This document shows, piece after piece, positions 1-13,300 of a stretch of DNA of 64,000 nt. Origin of the DNA: JABJMC01 sp964473745 (GTDB lineage Bacteria > Patescibacteriota > Gracilibacteria > UBA1369 > UBA12473). The position numbers were made by a program, and so were the translations under genes. Position 1 is the first letter of the stretch, and each line of letters opens with the position of its first letter. Below the pieces are notes generated by a model, which worked only from the letters and a program-made list of their open reading frames with translations, had not been told where the DNA came from and did not search any database. The stretch spans positions 15,931-79,930 of the forward strand of contig CAYYQE010000005.1 of NCBI GenBank assembly GCA_964473745.1, read 5' to 3'.

Positions 1-25
1 GGTTAAGAATAATAACTCCCCTCCC

Positions 26-556
26 ATGAAAAGATTCAAAGCTTTCACTCTAATTGAACTTTTAATAGTTATTACTATTATTGGAATTTTGGCAGTGGCC
101 CTGGTGCCGCGGATTTCGCAAGGGCCGGCAAGAGCGCGCGATGTGCAGCGCAAAGCAGACTTGCAACAGATTTCAACGGCCCTAGAAATGTATTATGCGG
201 ATCATGGGGAATATGCGAATAGTGACAGTGGCCTTCCGGAAGAAATTTGTGGAGCAGACCTTGATTCTTATTTGGGTAGTTATTTAGATGTCCCGGCTGA
301 CCCTAGCTCAGGCTCACCAATGGTATGCACTAATGATTATTATTATAAAGTTATGCCTTATACGGATGGGGGCTCTACCCCTTCTGCATATGCTCTGGTT
401 GCCCATATGGAAATTGTACCAGGAGATAGTGCTAATTATTTTTGCAATGACACGATTCCTGGAGGAGTAAATAATATGGAGATATTTTCTAATTTTGTTG
501 AAAATGAAAGTTGTGATGGGTCTGAAGATAACGCTTATTATACTATTTATCACTAA
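26..556 (+). CDS. Type IV prepilin-like protein (copy 1)
   Basis: Major or minor pilin-like subunit, 176 aa. Seen: a short basic leader (MKRFKA) followed by FTLIELLIVITIIGILA, the classic class III signal with Glu at +5. Prepilin peptidase would cut before Phe7 (Ala at -1 instead of the usual Gly). The hydrophobic N-terminal helix continues into a helix rich in Arg, Gln and Lys; the C-terminal globular part has four Cys (ICG, VCT, FCN, SCD) that could form two disulfides. The next gene is a paralogue, nearly identical over the first 70 residues and divergent beyond, so this is a tandem duplication. No Shine-Dalgarno precedes the ATG; the 5' context is cut off by the window edge. No pilus ATPase or PilC is in the window. 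Confidence 0.9.
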   Translation: MKRFKAFTLIELLIVITIIGILAVALVPRISQGPARARDVQRKADLQQISTALEMYYADHGEYANSDSGLPEEICGADLDSYLGSYLDVPADPSSGSPMVCTNDYYYKVMPYTDGGSTPSAYALVAHMEIVPGDSANYFCNDTIPGGVNNMEIFSNFVENESCDGSEDNAYYTIYH

Positions 557-567
557 AAACTAATACC

Positions 568-1122
568 ATGGCCCACCGAAAAGCCTTCACCCTAATCGAA
601 CTTCTAATTGTAATTACTATTATTGGGATTTTGGCAGTGGCCCTGGTGCCGCGGATTTCGCAAGGGCCGGCACGAGCGCGCGATGTACAGCGCAAAGCAG
701 ACCTGCAACAGGTTGCAACGGCCCTAGAAATGTATTATGCGGATCATGGGGAGTATCCGAATATTGACTTTGATGGAAGCCGATTTGAAGAAGATTGTGT
801 CAGCGATGGAGCTACGGATATTGAGCTTGGTGACACGTTGTCAACATATATGACTGTGCCTTCCGACCCCAGCGACGGAGAACCTACAGATTGTAGTAAT
901 GATTATTACTATATGGTAATGACCTATTCAGATGGAGGTTCATCACCTTCATCTTATGCCCTAATAGCTGAAATGGAGATTGTACCAGGAAACCTGCCAG
1001 GTTATTTTTGTGATGACGCTATTGATCCTGACATCATCTCTTTATCCGATTTTATATATTTTATTGAAGGTGTAACTTGTAGTGGGGATGATGCTGAAGC
1101 TTTTTACACGGTCTACCACTAA
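568..1122 (+). CDS. Type IV prepilin-like protein (copy 2)
   Basis: Paralogue of the preceding gene, 184 aa, starting 11 nt after its stop, so almost certainly cotranscribed. Seen: leader MAHRKA, then FTLIELLIVITIIGILA with Glu+5. The helix and following stretch to about residue 70 match copy 1 almost exactly at protein and DNA level (copy 1 about 47-215, copy 2 about 589-757), whereas the Cys-containing C-terminal half keeps only a scaffold (CSNDYYYMVM, ALIAEMEIVPG, FCDD). This suggests a recent duplication or gene conversion with diversification of the exposed face. Expected role: surface pilus fibre or pseudopilus. Which copy is the major subunit cannot be told from sequence. Confidence 0.9.
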   Translation: MAHRKAFTLIELLIVITIIGILAVALVPRISQGPARARDVQRKADLQQVATALEMYYADHGEYPNIDFDGSRFEEDCVSDGATDIELGDTLSTYMTVPSDPSDGEPTDCSNDYYYMVMTYSDGGSSPSSYALIAEMEIVPGNLPGYFCDDAIDPDIISLSDFIYFIEGVTCSGDDAEAFYTVYH

Positions 1123-1144
1123 ACCCTTAAATCACACCTCACCC

Positions 1145-1193
1145 TTTTAACCTGTCCACACCTTATTTGGTAAAAATAGGGGTTTTAACCTGT
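1145..1193 (+). repeat. Short direct repeat TTTTAACCTGT, two copies
   Basis: The 11-mer TTTTAACCTGT occurs at 1145-1155 and 1183-1193, 38 nt apart, in the gap between the pilins and the giant gene. The second copy extends to a 17-nt word, TTTTAACCTGTTATTTG, that recurs exactly at 23819-23835 in another intergenic region. Function unknown; a regulatory site or relic of an element is possible. Confidence 0.5.
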
Positions 1194-1223
1194 TATTTGC
1201 TTTATTTTTCAGGAGTGGGGGCG

Positions 1224-1304
1224 TATAATATTGGTTGAATTTAAATTAGCGTTTTTTGGCTTAAACAAGCCATTTTCTACTGGTTCGACCCCTCATCTGG
1301 GTCG
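1224..1304 (+). promoter_or_regulatory. Candidate promoter -10 and hairpin leader of the giant-protein operon
   Basis: A perfect TATAAT lies at 1224-1229; no convincing -35 is seen 16-18 nt upstream. The implied leader of about 95 nt has two small hairpins: GGCTT-AAAC-AAGCC (1258-1271) and CGACCC-N7-GGGTCG (1286-1304). The second sits about 27 nt before the ATG at 1331. Either may be a processing, stability or attenuation element. This is inferred from motif and position only. Confidence 0.4.
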
Positions 1305-1330
1305 GACACTGTGGTATATATCAAAAAATT

Positions 1331-4300
1331 ATGCGCCTCTCCCCTACTGCAAAACGTGTGATCTCCACCTGGATACTGGTCGGCCTACTTGGGACCCAAA
1401 TGCTCAACATCGATCTTTCTATGGGTCGGAGTGTTAAACAGAACTTGGGAGTGGTTGCGATTTTGGTGGATGAGGACATTTATAGTAATTCTACCGATTA
1501 TGTCGGTCTTTCGGATGAATACTCTGGGGCGCGCGAAACCACCTTGAAAGCGCGTATCGATCGTTACGCTGAAAATGTTCAGGAAGCGATGCCGCTTACA
1601 AAATCACTAATTATAAGAACGAACAACGAAGAAGATCCGGTAAACATTGCCCAAGCTCTGGAAAAACTCTATTTCGAAGGCGATGGCGACCTTGATGCGA
1701 ACACCAAACTAAGTGGCGTGGTGATTATTGGCGAAATCCCTCTCCCAGTAGTGAATAAAAACGAGAATCGCTATATTAGTTTGTACCCGTACACAGACTT
1801 TGAGGACAAAGTTTACCTTTATAATAATGTAACTGGAGATTTTGAGCCGAGCCCTTCCCTAGCAAACCCACAACCAGAAGTATGGCACGGGGTAATCCGG
1901 GCTCCACAAGATGGCGAAGATGGTTTGGAACTATTGGCCGAGTATTTTGACAAGAACTATTTGTACCGGATGGGCTATTCGGAATTCGCAGATTTTGACC
2001 AAAAATTATTCTACGCTGACACCTTAGCGGAAAAAGATTCGCTGAATGAAACCAGTGTGCAGGCTTATGACCGCTTTATTGAACACTGGGAAGACATTGC
2101 TTATAAACGCTATACCAGTGACCTGGCGCGCGACCTTTATTTAGAAATGAATGGCGAGCTAGCCGGTGGTGACGGCAGTGATAATGATAATGACGGCGAA
2201 GTGGATGAAGATCCAGAAAACGGATATGACGATGATGATGACGGCTTAATTGATGAAGATGATGGGAATTTTTATTACGGTATAGATAATGACCGGGATT
2301 GTTGGGACCAGAGTGAATCGCTCTGGGATTCGAATGGAGATGGGGTGCCGTGTTCCGTGGGTGACAATAACGTGGATGAAGACGGGGTAGATGACAACAA
2401 CAACGATGGTGACCTATTAACAGACGAAGATGAACCAGGCGATTCTAATGGAGACGGTTGTGTGGGGTCTTGTGAGATTGATGATGATGGTGATAGCCAA
2501 GACTGGGATGGTGATGGTTGGCCTAATGGTTGGGAAATTGAGGTGCTAGATTCTGACCATACTAAAAAGCGGAGCCCGTTCTGGAATAAGCCTAGTGAGG
2601 AGGAGGCTGAAGAGCTTGCGGCAATGTATGTTGATGAAATTTATCCGACCTATGATCCAAATTGTTTTTCACCCTCCCCTTCTGGGACTGACCCGGATGA
2701 TTATGATGGGCTGACTTTTAAAGCCAGTAATACTAGGCGTGATGGCTCGCGTTGTATGCCAACGGCTTGTAATGGTGATATGGCGAATGATGATGATGAA
2801 GATGGGTTTTGTGATGAGGACACCACCGCAGATAATGATGCGGATGGAGACGGCTTAATTGATGAAGACCGCGCTGGAGATCCAGATGATGGTGGCGATG
2901 ATTTTACCGATCTTCCGGATATTCAATCAAAAATGGTAGTGGAGAGTTTCTTCAAAAAATATCCGGAAATGTTTAGAAAATTTTTGGGAAATATAAATGT
3001 GTGGACTAATTACACGGGACGCTATCTTTTTAGTTATTATGATGAATATGGTTACGCCGTTAGTGATCGGGAAACAATTCCGGGGTTAATTGGCAAACGC
3101 GATGAGTACGTGCAACTGGCTTTGTGGGCCGCGAATGAGATTGTCGAAGATGCGGTGGATGATTTTGTTGAGGATAATGATCTGGCAGCAGACATCCCGA
3201 TGATGACGCGAGTTACTATTGAAGGAACAGTTATCGCCGGTGATGACGCTGCTACAGAAGAAGATTTTACCTTTGAATTTATTAATCACGGGGTGCGACA
3301 TCGAACTTACTACCCCAATCAAGTTTATATTTACGGACAAACTCCAGACGAAATTAGCTCCCCAGTAGAATGTTCTATGTATCTTGGTTCTTATAATGAC
3401 GGGGAAGGTAAGCTTGTATATGGCTCACGAGTTTATGATTTTGATACTGTTGGAGTTTGGGGTGAAGAGCCAGAAGGAAGCGACATTAAAGAGGGAGAAG
3501 ATTACGGGGGTTGTTTTGCAAATTTTTATGAGACGCCAGAGTATTGTTTCCCAGCCCTAGCCTCAGCCCCAGTGCGCAGTCGGGTGGGCACCAAAGATGT
3601 CCCAGATGATGAAGCTGAGAGTATTTATGTGGATTATCGCTCCTGTTATAACTTTAAAGAAAGTGAAGAATTCGTGGGAAGTAGCAGGAGTGACAGTGAT
3701 GATAGTTATGAAGATAGTGTGGAAGGGTACTGGTATTATGCCCGTAATTTTTCGGAAGATTACGCCGATCTTTTGGATGATGTTGATGAAGGACGAAAAG
3801 ATGATGGGGATGATGTGGATGGGGACGGAGATTATGATGAAGATGATTTTGATTTAGAGGTTGAAGAGATTATTGCGGATCTTAATGACGGGGCGGGACT
3901 AGGAAATGATCCGGCTTATGATATTCCGATTAAAGATGTGGATGATATTTACTTGTTTGGAGCGCCGGGAGAAGATGTTTATTACACGCTAGGAGCGTTT
4001 TTTGGAGATTTGGCAGCACCGGTAGACAAAGATAGCCAGGAAGAAATTGGTGGATTTTTTATTCGTGGGAATGATAGTTATTCGGTCACTGTGGATGATT
4101 TAGACAGTATTGCTTCGGTGACTATGGAAATTGAACGGGAGTATGTAAAAGAAGACACTGCTCCGTTAACGTCAGCGGACACAGATAATATTGATGATGC
4201 TTATTTTATTTCGAGTTTATATAAACATGTAGAGCCGACCGCTTACACAATTTCGGAGCAGTTAGATGCCATGTACAGTATGGCCTTGCCCGTAGATAAT

Positions 4301-7300
4301 CCCCGGCATGTAACGTTCCAAAATCAAAACGATCGCTATGAACGAATCGACTACCCAAACCTTTATGACATTGATAGCTGGGCCGAAATGGAAACATTTC
4401 TTGAAGAATCACAGGAAGAAATTTTGGATGTCCCGGGGGCGTCTGGTGGCAATGCCACTTTCCTAACTGATTTGCTGGGTGAAGAGATATTCCAGGAACA
4501 AATGGACGATGCTTTTGCGTGGAAAGAAATGAATTTGGATCAAAAACATTTATGGGTGATGGAGCAGTATTTAAGCCCGGATAGCGAGCCGTTTGTCGGT
4601 AAACCAGAAAACGGTTTTGAAACACTTTATTTAGTGGCTGATGGGGAATCCGATCTGATGAACATGAGTTTTTATGCCAATATAGTGTCGGATGAGTTGG
4701 ATTTAGAATTTAATTGTCCGGATGGGACTTGTACGGAAGACGATGAGGATGAAGACAATGACGGCTTAGGCGATGATGAGGAAGAAGATTACGATATTAA
4801 TAATCCTAATAGCAGCCATATTTCGTGGTTCCCGTTTATTTGGATTAAAGACATTATTGATTGGGTTATTGAATTAACGGTTGGAACTGGGATGGATGCA
4901 GTGGCTGAAGTTGGGGAATCAATTGACGAAGGATTAACGTTAAGTTGTGGGCCGCCAATAGAAGAAGATTCTGATTCGGATGGTATTCCGGACACAGCTG
5001 ATGACGCGCCTTATTCGCTGGATGATGATAAAGATGGAATCCCGGATGGTGCCGGGGGAACTACCCAGCTTTCTTTGGAATGGGATGAAGACCGAGTGCT
5101 AATGGCTAATGGCGCGGACTGGTCCACATTAACCGTGCGAGCCCTGAATGCCAGGGGTATTACAAATACTTATGACAACTTTTCAGATGTTGAATTGCAG
5201 ATTACGGATGGCGATGATTACGTTCAAATTATAGATATTAGTGGGTTGGATATTTATCAGGGCGAAGCTGTTTTTAAAATCTCTACCACGCAGGAAGGTG
5301 GCACTTTTACGCTGCAAGCCGTGGGGACTAGCGAAAATATTGAAGGGGTTCAATCAAATACCACTTCTTTAACGAGCAAGCTCCGCTATTTAAAACTATC
5401 GACTTACGAAAAGAAATACACAACCGAAGACGCGATTTACAGCACCGAGACGCTAGAGGACGTGCTGGTTTTGGATGAAGCCGATAATGTTATTGCTGTG
5501 ATTCACGCGGCTAACGGTGAAGTGGAATTACAAGATACGCTCAATTATGAATTAACCGCCCTAGAAGGAGCGGCTGGCTTGCCCGCTGGACTAGGAATTA
5601 CTCACCTAGAAAGTGACTCCGTGGTAGCGGAATTCTTCTTAGTTCCAGATGAAAAAGAAATTATAATTGAATATTTAGGAGGTTTAAGTGGCACGGTTAA
5701 TAATGTGCGAATTTTGGATGCCAATACTTCAGATGATTGGGAAGCCTTGTTTATTGATGAGCCGGATGGAACAACAGTTGGGCTTTATTATCAAGGCCTT
5801 CAAGTTGGGTTGGTAGAGCCGGATGGGCAGATTTATTTAAAGGAAGGCTATGTGGTTGAACTGGGACTTGGCAGCACTTATATAGATGTTACTAATCCTC
5901 ATTTACATTTTACAGTGGGGGTCGGAGCGAGCGTTTTATTTGATATTGTGATTGGTTCAGAGACTAGCTTGCTAGATATGCTCGGGCTTTCCGAAGACGA
6001 TCAACTGGTAACGCTTTCATCAGACAGCGAATTTTCGTGGGTTAATTGGGTTCGCTCGCTGCTACCTTTTGCTTACGCGGCGTCGGATTTACTAGATTCA
6101 GATGAAGAAGGCTTGGATGATTTGAGTGAATGGACAATTTCAACTGATTTGTATGACGTGGACACAGACGAGGATGGATTTGAGGATTATTCGGAATTAA
6201 TGAACGGCTATGATCCACGCGAGGCTGGAGAGCGGCTATTTAGTGATATTTTTGTGGATCACGAAGCTTTTTATGATGTTGTAGAATTGTTTACGCGAGG
6301 AGTGATTGACGGGTATGCAGACGGGACTTTCCGCCCGGAAAACCCCATCACGCGTGAAGAGTTTACTAAACTAAATCTAGGGGCAATTTGTTTGGATTGT
6401 ACGGCGTTTATTAGTGCGGCTCAGGAATCAATTGAAGCAACTTATTCCACGCATGCTTTCCCGGATAACAACATTGATCCAACGTTATATTACTGTGTGG
6501 CTCATAGTCGCAACGAGGAGCTGGTTTCGGGTTATAAATGGGGTGAATACGAAGGTTATTATCTGCCAACTAACACCATGAGCCGAGCTGAAGCTAGCAA
6601 AGTTCTTTTGGAAACAGCGGCTATTTCGGTAGAGGAAATTTCAGACTTTACCCTGCCTTGGTACATAAATTACGTGTTGGCGGCCCAAGAAAAAGGCTTG
6701 TATCCAGAGGGACGATACATGGAAATTGATACTTATCCGAGTAGTGATTTTTCAGCGTGGCTAGCAAGTGAACTAGACCCCGCCCAGGGGCAAACCTCGG
6801 TTAAAACGTGGTTAGAAGAACCAATTACGCGCGGTGAGTTTGCGATGATGGTTGGGAATTTACTTAGGATTCAAGATTGTCGTGATGACGACACGGATGG
6901 CGATGGCCTTTCGGATAATTTTGAAATGTATAATGTCGGGACTTCTCCTTATAACCCAGACACTGATTATGGTGGCGTGAGTGATTTTGTAGAAGTGGTG
7001 AACAGTACGAATGCGATTAACGATCCGGATGATGATGCCTTGGCTGGAGACGGCGATGGTGATGGTGATGGGACCGGAGATGCGGATGGGGACGGAGATG
7101 GGGACGGAGACGGGACTGGGGATGGTGATGGAGATGTCACTATTATTATCCCGGATGATGCCAATGAAGATTCTGATGGTGATGGGCTCTTGGATTCCGA
7201 AGAAGAATTATATGGCACTGACCCGCTGGATCCAGACACAGACAACGGCGGCATAACCGATGGAAGCGAGGTATTAGCTGGCTCTGACCCCAATGACAAA

Positions 7301-10300
7301 TCCGATGAAGAAACTTATTTAGACTATGATGAGGGTGCTTATGTAATGGGGGCGTATTTAACGCGTGATTCAGCGTACCAGGTTATTTCTGATGAAGTTT
7401 TGTACCAAACTCTACTATTTACCAAGGAAATGCCAGCGGATGGGACTTCTCAGCTTTTCCTAAAAGCGCAAATTATTGATGAATACGGAATTCCTTTTAA
7501 AGACGATAATGAAAGTATTGTAGAGTTTGTAGCGATTGACCCAGACTATCCGTATGCCGCAATTTTGCGTGAACAAATTCAAGTAACAAACGGGGTAGCA
7601 GAAACTGAAATCCTATCTAGCACCACGTCTGGTTATTTAGAAATTACAGCGGAAATTTTGCCGGAGGCTCTCCCAATAATGGATACAACTGTACATGTTT
7701 ACCCTGGAGATCCGTACACCGCTTCGCTTACGCCAACTTCCTATTACCTAAAAACCGGAGGTTTAAGCAAAACAGAAATTTATCTTGTTCTAAATGATTT
7801 TTACGGAAATATTGCCAACATGTCGCCGCAACGAGTGACTCTAACAGTTGATGGACCCGGAACACTCGACGAAACTTTAGACGAAGATCCAGACCAAGTG
7901 GGCACGCAAGTAACTCTTTATGAAGGGGTTTTGGCGTTTGATTTAACTTCGGGAGACGAAGAAGGAACAGCGACAATTACCGCGACCCTAGAGAATATTG
8001 AAACTAGTTTAAATATCGGAATTTCGGATAACATTGAACTGCAATTAATGGCTTCTAATGATGAAATGACTGCAAACGGAGCCACGAGCACGACAATGAC
8101 TGTTTGGGCGGTTTTGGATGATTCTGGGGCGCCACTTACCGGCTTTAACGGTGAGGTGACGTTCATGATTGTAGATGAAATACTGGGCACGCTTACGGAT
8201 GAGGAACCCGTGATTACAATGGAAATGACTAACGGACAAGCCGAAGTGGATTTCACAACTTCGACGGTGGCAGGCACGGCCTACATTACGGCGTCGATGA
8301 TTGGTTTTGACCCGGCGACCGCGGCTATTACTTTGCTCCCAAATGAAACTTATCGTTTGGGCCTTTCTTCGGATTCCAGCTTTATCCCGACCGGCGAATC
8401 AGCTGAAGTACTGATCAAAGCGTTTGATGCATATGATAATTTTGTTTATACAGATTCGTCGACAAGTGTCACGATGCGAGTCACGGAAATGGCCGAGCCT
8501 TTTGGAGAAGTAGATTCAAGCTCGCTTACTTTAGCGGGTGGAATGGGATCATTTACAGTCACAGCCGATGATTTAACCGGTCCTATTAATATTGTCGCTA
8601 CCGGCGAAACCGGGGGCGAGCGCACGGCTCTTTCGGGAACGCTGACCCTAGACACGGTGTTGCAGTTAGCTGGGACTTCTTTTGAAGATATTGAGCCGCA
8701 GGTGTTGTTTGCGGCCCTGCTGGGGGCTCCGTTTGGCGAAGTAACCCAGGAAGATTACTGGGGTGGTTGGTTTACTTTTTCTGGCAAAACTCAGGCTTCG
8801 GTTAGTTTAACTAGTGACCCAAATCCTAATGCCCCGCTGGCGCTCATGGATTCACAAGGCAAGCTGTCGGTTTTAGATGGAAACAAAGTGGATGTGCAAT
8901 TAGTGCCGGCCAATAGTATGACTTTTCCTTCTCGCTTTTTAGTTAAAGATCTTTTGACGCAAATGACTGTGGCCGAAGGAGCGATTGTTTTGGATTCTTC
9001 AGATTTTTATATTGTGGAGAATGATTATGATTTAAGCGCGGCTGAAGATGATGGAATTTATGTTAAACCAATTTCAGAGAACACTCGCTACGAAATTAAA
9101 CAGTTCCGCGGCAATGTTAGTTTTGTAGAGGACGGCGATGAAATTATTCGTTTTGAACCAGATGGGCAAATTCAGGTTTATGATGCGGATTATTATTTTG
9201 AAATAAATGAAGATTACGGATCGTTTGCTTTTGATGTGATGCTGGGCGAAGCGTCTGTTTTACGCGTGATGCTTAAACAAACTTTTGAAAATGATGTGAC
9301 GCAGTTGGATGAGCATTTTGATTGGGAAGATTGGACTTTGTTAACACCAGGTGTTTACTTCACCGGGATTAACTCTAGCGAATATGGGTACCGCGCTGCT
9401 TATAGTGGGAACTCCACCAAGGCCCCCACCGGGATGTTTGTGGTGGATAAAACTTCTACTCTTTCGGGAAGCCAAAAACCAGGGGTTGGAAATAGTTCAC
9501 TAGAAACAGCTGGTGAGGCGCAAGGAATTGGTTTTGAGGGTGATAACAAGTTTATGTTGCTGCTTTCCGATGGTTCAACTGTGGGTGAAGCTAATCAGTA
9601 TTATGCCTCGGATATTGGGATTGTTTTAGGTGATCCAACTATTCGATTAACAGATTGGAATCCACAGAGCGTTTCAAATACAGGCTTTACTTCTGGGGTG
9701 GGGCGATTGATTTTGGCGGGCAATGAAACCATCCAGGATATGACCATGCTGGATTACAACTCCGATGGTTTAGAGGATCTTTTGGTGGCTTTTGAAAACG
9801 GGGCTATTGAGCTCCTGGAAAACAAAGATGCTTATCCGCGTTTTGAAAACAAAGGACTTTTAATGAACCTGACCAACGGGATTATTGACCTGGATGAAGG
9901 TGACTTTAATCAAGATGGACAAACTGATTTGGTGGTGGCAACTAACGAGGCTTGTATTGAAGGTGAAATTTGTATTTATCTTTACACTAATTATGAGTCG
10001 AATTTTATAAGAGAGAATTTGGAGCTAGAAATTGATGGCTCGCAAATTAAACAAATCGTAGCAGAAGATATGAATTACGATGATTATCCGGATCTAGTGA
10101 TTTCCGATATTAATGGCGTGATTTATGTTTTTTATAATGATGAGGGCGTGATGCAAACAGAAGGCCAAGAAATTGGCGACGTCGGTCTACAAATGGATGA
10201 ATCCGCAGATTTAATTGAAGAAGTGCTGATCTATTACGATGGCATGGTAGAAGAGGACCCTACTACTCCAGAAGATGATGGGTGGTACAAAGAATTCCCA

Positions 10301-13300
10301 GCAGGCACCGGGGAAAGCACACCAGACTTTGATGCTAAATTTGCCGAGGCTCAGTCTGCTTTTTCAACCAGTGGATTTGATTCGGAATTTATTGATGAAC
10401 TAGCCGCCCTGGTGGACGGCAGCACGGAAACCCTTACTTATGAAATGGATGAACTGGTGGTCACCGAAACCGTGGCCTTCCTTTACGCGGATCTTGATGA
10501 GAATTTTTCTACTTCCACAAAAACAGTTTCCGATGTTAATGGTGGCAATTTAGAAGATGGTGACACGATTGAATATACTATTAATTTGATAAACAGTGGC
10601 GGAACGCCAGTCACTAACCTTTCAGTAACAGATGTAGTTTCGAGCATGATTGAGTTGGATTGGGATAGTTTTGATTGCACGGGGTCAGAGTGCGCGGGAC
10701 TTGAAGTGCTTGAATCCGGGCAAAGCTTACGGCCATTTGTGGTAAGTGGATTGAATTTTGGAGCTGGTGACTCAGCTAGTATTTCGTATCAAGGAACCGT
10801 GGCCGGAATGGCCATGCCCGTGGTGAATATTTTTGTTGGTGATGATTTAGACACTAGTTATCCGGATGATTATTTACCAGATATTGGAGCAAGCCCCGAG
10901 GACAATCCTTCGGGACAGATGATTTTCTTTTATTCGAATGGAACCTATACCGAAGATGGTCTAGCAAAAGTTAATTACACCAAACAAACCTCAGCCGAAG
11001 AAGACCCACCCAAAGCTACTGAAAAAATCGATGTCCTAGCCGATTTAGGATTTGATTTTGAACTAGATGAAAATGAAAATGGCATGCCGGACTTTATGGA
11101 GCTCGAAAGAGCAGAGGGTGAGGAAGGTGATGATGAGGAATTGAATTTGAGTGATACGCTATATAACGAGGTGACTGGAGCTTTGAATAGCGGATGGGAT
11201 CAAACAAGTGATTCCGTGTCCCCCGAAGATGTGATGGCAGGAGCCGGAGAAGTTGTGGGGGTAATTGGAGACGTAGCCAATATGGTGGCGGATGGCCTGG
11301 AAGCCTTAATGTCACAATTGCTTTGTGGTGGTGGTTGTATTGCAATGCCGGTTAATTACGCGTTTTTGGTGCCAGGACCGATTAATGCGATGGGAATTCC
11401 GGTTTCGATGTTTGATCCAGTGCATTTTCCGATTTTTGGGGCGCCGGTGCCAGGGGTCCCACCAATATGGCCGCCTCTTCCTTTCCAAGGCTCGACCGCC
11501 GTGCGTATTTATTTCTCTATTACGTTGACCTTAGGCACCACGCTTTCGGTGTGTGTCGGCCCGTATCTGGCCGGTAAGTGTTGGTCGATTGCACTCCCAC
11601 TGTTTGAGGCGATGGGAGTTTGTGATGCGATAAATGACGCCCTGTCAGCCGTGATGTCAAAGGCTAGTGCTTTTATTCAAGAAGGTATGAATCAAGTAAC
11701 CTCCCTCGGTGGATCACTTTCGGGTGGCGGGGAGCGGAGTGAAAGTGGAGGGATTATTAACTATAACCTAGGGTCTTATGCCGTAGCCTCGGATTCGGGG
11801 GGCAAAATTCGGGTGCCCGGATTCCCGGCTCCGGTCGCGGAATGGTTCCGAAAACAAGGAGAAGAAGTAATCACAAAATTAACTGATTTACCGGATATTT
11901 ATATAATTTATCCGGATCCACTATCTATTATTGGGGCGTTTACACCAGAAGAAGTTGTTAAAATTGAAAAAGCAGACTTGCGCGGTCTGGATAAAATCTT
12001 GGCGCAGCTAGGATCTTTCCCACTACTACGCATCGAAACCGAAGAAGTCACTTTTAAGATACCGTGGATCACCCAAGACGAAATCATGAAACAAAGATTC
12101 TACTTTGAACGCTGGGTAGAAGGAATGAAAGATCAAATTAGAACGAAATATGGCATTGATATTGATACCTATGAAAATGAAGAGGGCGAAACCGAAACTG
12201 ACGTTACTTTTGACAGTGATGCGCTGGATGCCGCTCTAAGAGATCTGCTAGATGAACTTAAGGAGATGCTTGAAAGTGTGGAGCATAACATCGAGGTTCT
12301 AGAAGATTATCAAGATTTCCCACGCGAACTGCTGAAATGGCGCAATATTGAAGCTTTCTATATTAAACAAATTATTTGTTACTTAGATGCGATTATTAAC
12401 CTGTTTGGTGGCTGGATTTTGGTGAATAAAGATCGAATTTTACAGTGGGTTCAAGCGGTTTATGACGTAGCTAAGGCTTTTGAATCCTGGAAGCTTATTT
12501 TCCAATTAGTGATTGACTACCAAGCCTCCTGTGATCAGTGTACAAATGATCGCTTTACACTGTATGAACTGCTGGCGAAACTGCTGGCGTTTATTCCGGA
12601 GCCGCCAATAATATTGCTCCCTAGCTGGCCAGATATTGTGTTGGATATTTCCGAAATTCAGGCCGGATTAACCGTGGTATGGCCTGAAATTAATTTTGTG
12701 GCTGAGCCTCTGCTTATTCCGCAATTACCTTTGATTCCACTACCAGACATCCCGACTGTTTCTTTGGATCTGCCGACAATTCCATTGTTGCCAGCCCCAC
12801 CTCCTCTTCCTGATCTCCCGATGCTTCCTGGTATTCCAATCCCGGATCTTCCGGATATCCCTCCCCCACCAACAGTCCCGGATTTACCAAATGTCGTCCA
12901 AATAGCGCTTAAGGTTTTGAAAGCACTAATGAAGATTATTTGCTTGGTGCAAACCGGCATTATTCCAACAGATGAATTCATGCTTAAGACGCAAATTGAA
13001 AATATGACCCAGCGGCCACTAGATGTGGTTTGGCCATTTGATTTAAGTGTGAGCTTCCAGTTGCCAAGTATTGGGATGGATTTTGTGGATACAATTGAAG
13101 TGGTTTCTTATGTTAATTTAGGGCTTAGTTTTGATGGCATTGTCACGGTGGTGGAATTAGCGGCTGATGCGGCTAATGACATTGTGACTGACCTGGTAGA
13201 ACTGGCAAATCAAGGCATGCAAACAGCTATGGATGTCACTGCTGGAGCAGCCGCGGACATGGCCGGCGAAGCTATGGATACTATTGTCCCCGATGAAGTA

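Noticed and set aside
1331..2300. An active gingipain-type (C25) protease domain at the N-terminus of the giant protein.
   Set aside because: Only one vague strand similarity (VVIIGEIPLPVV) was seen, and no catalytic His/Cys pair could be placed.
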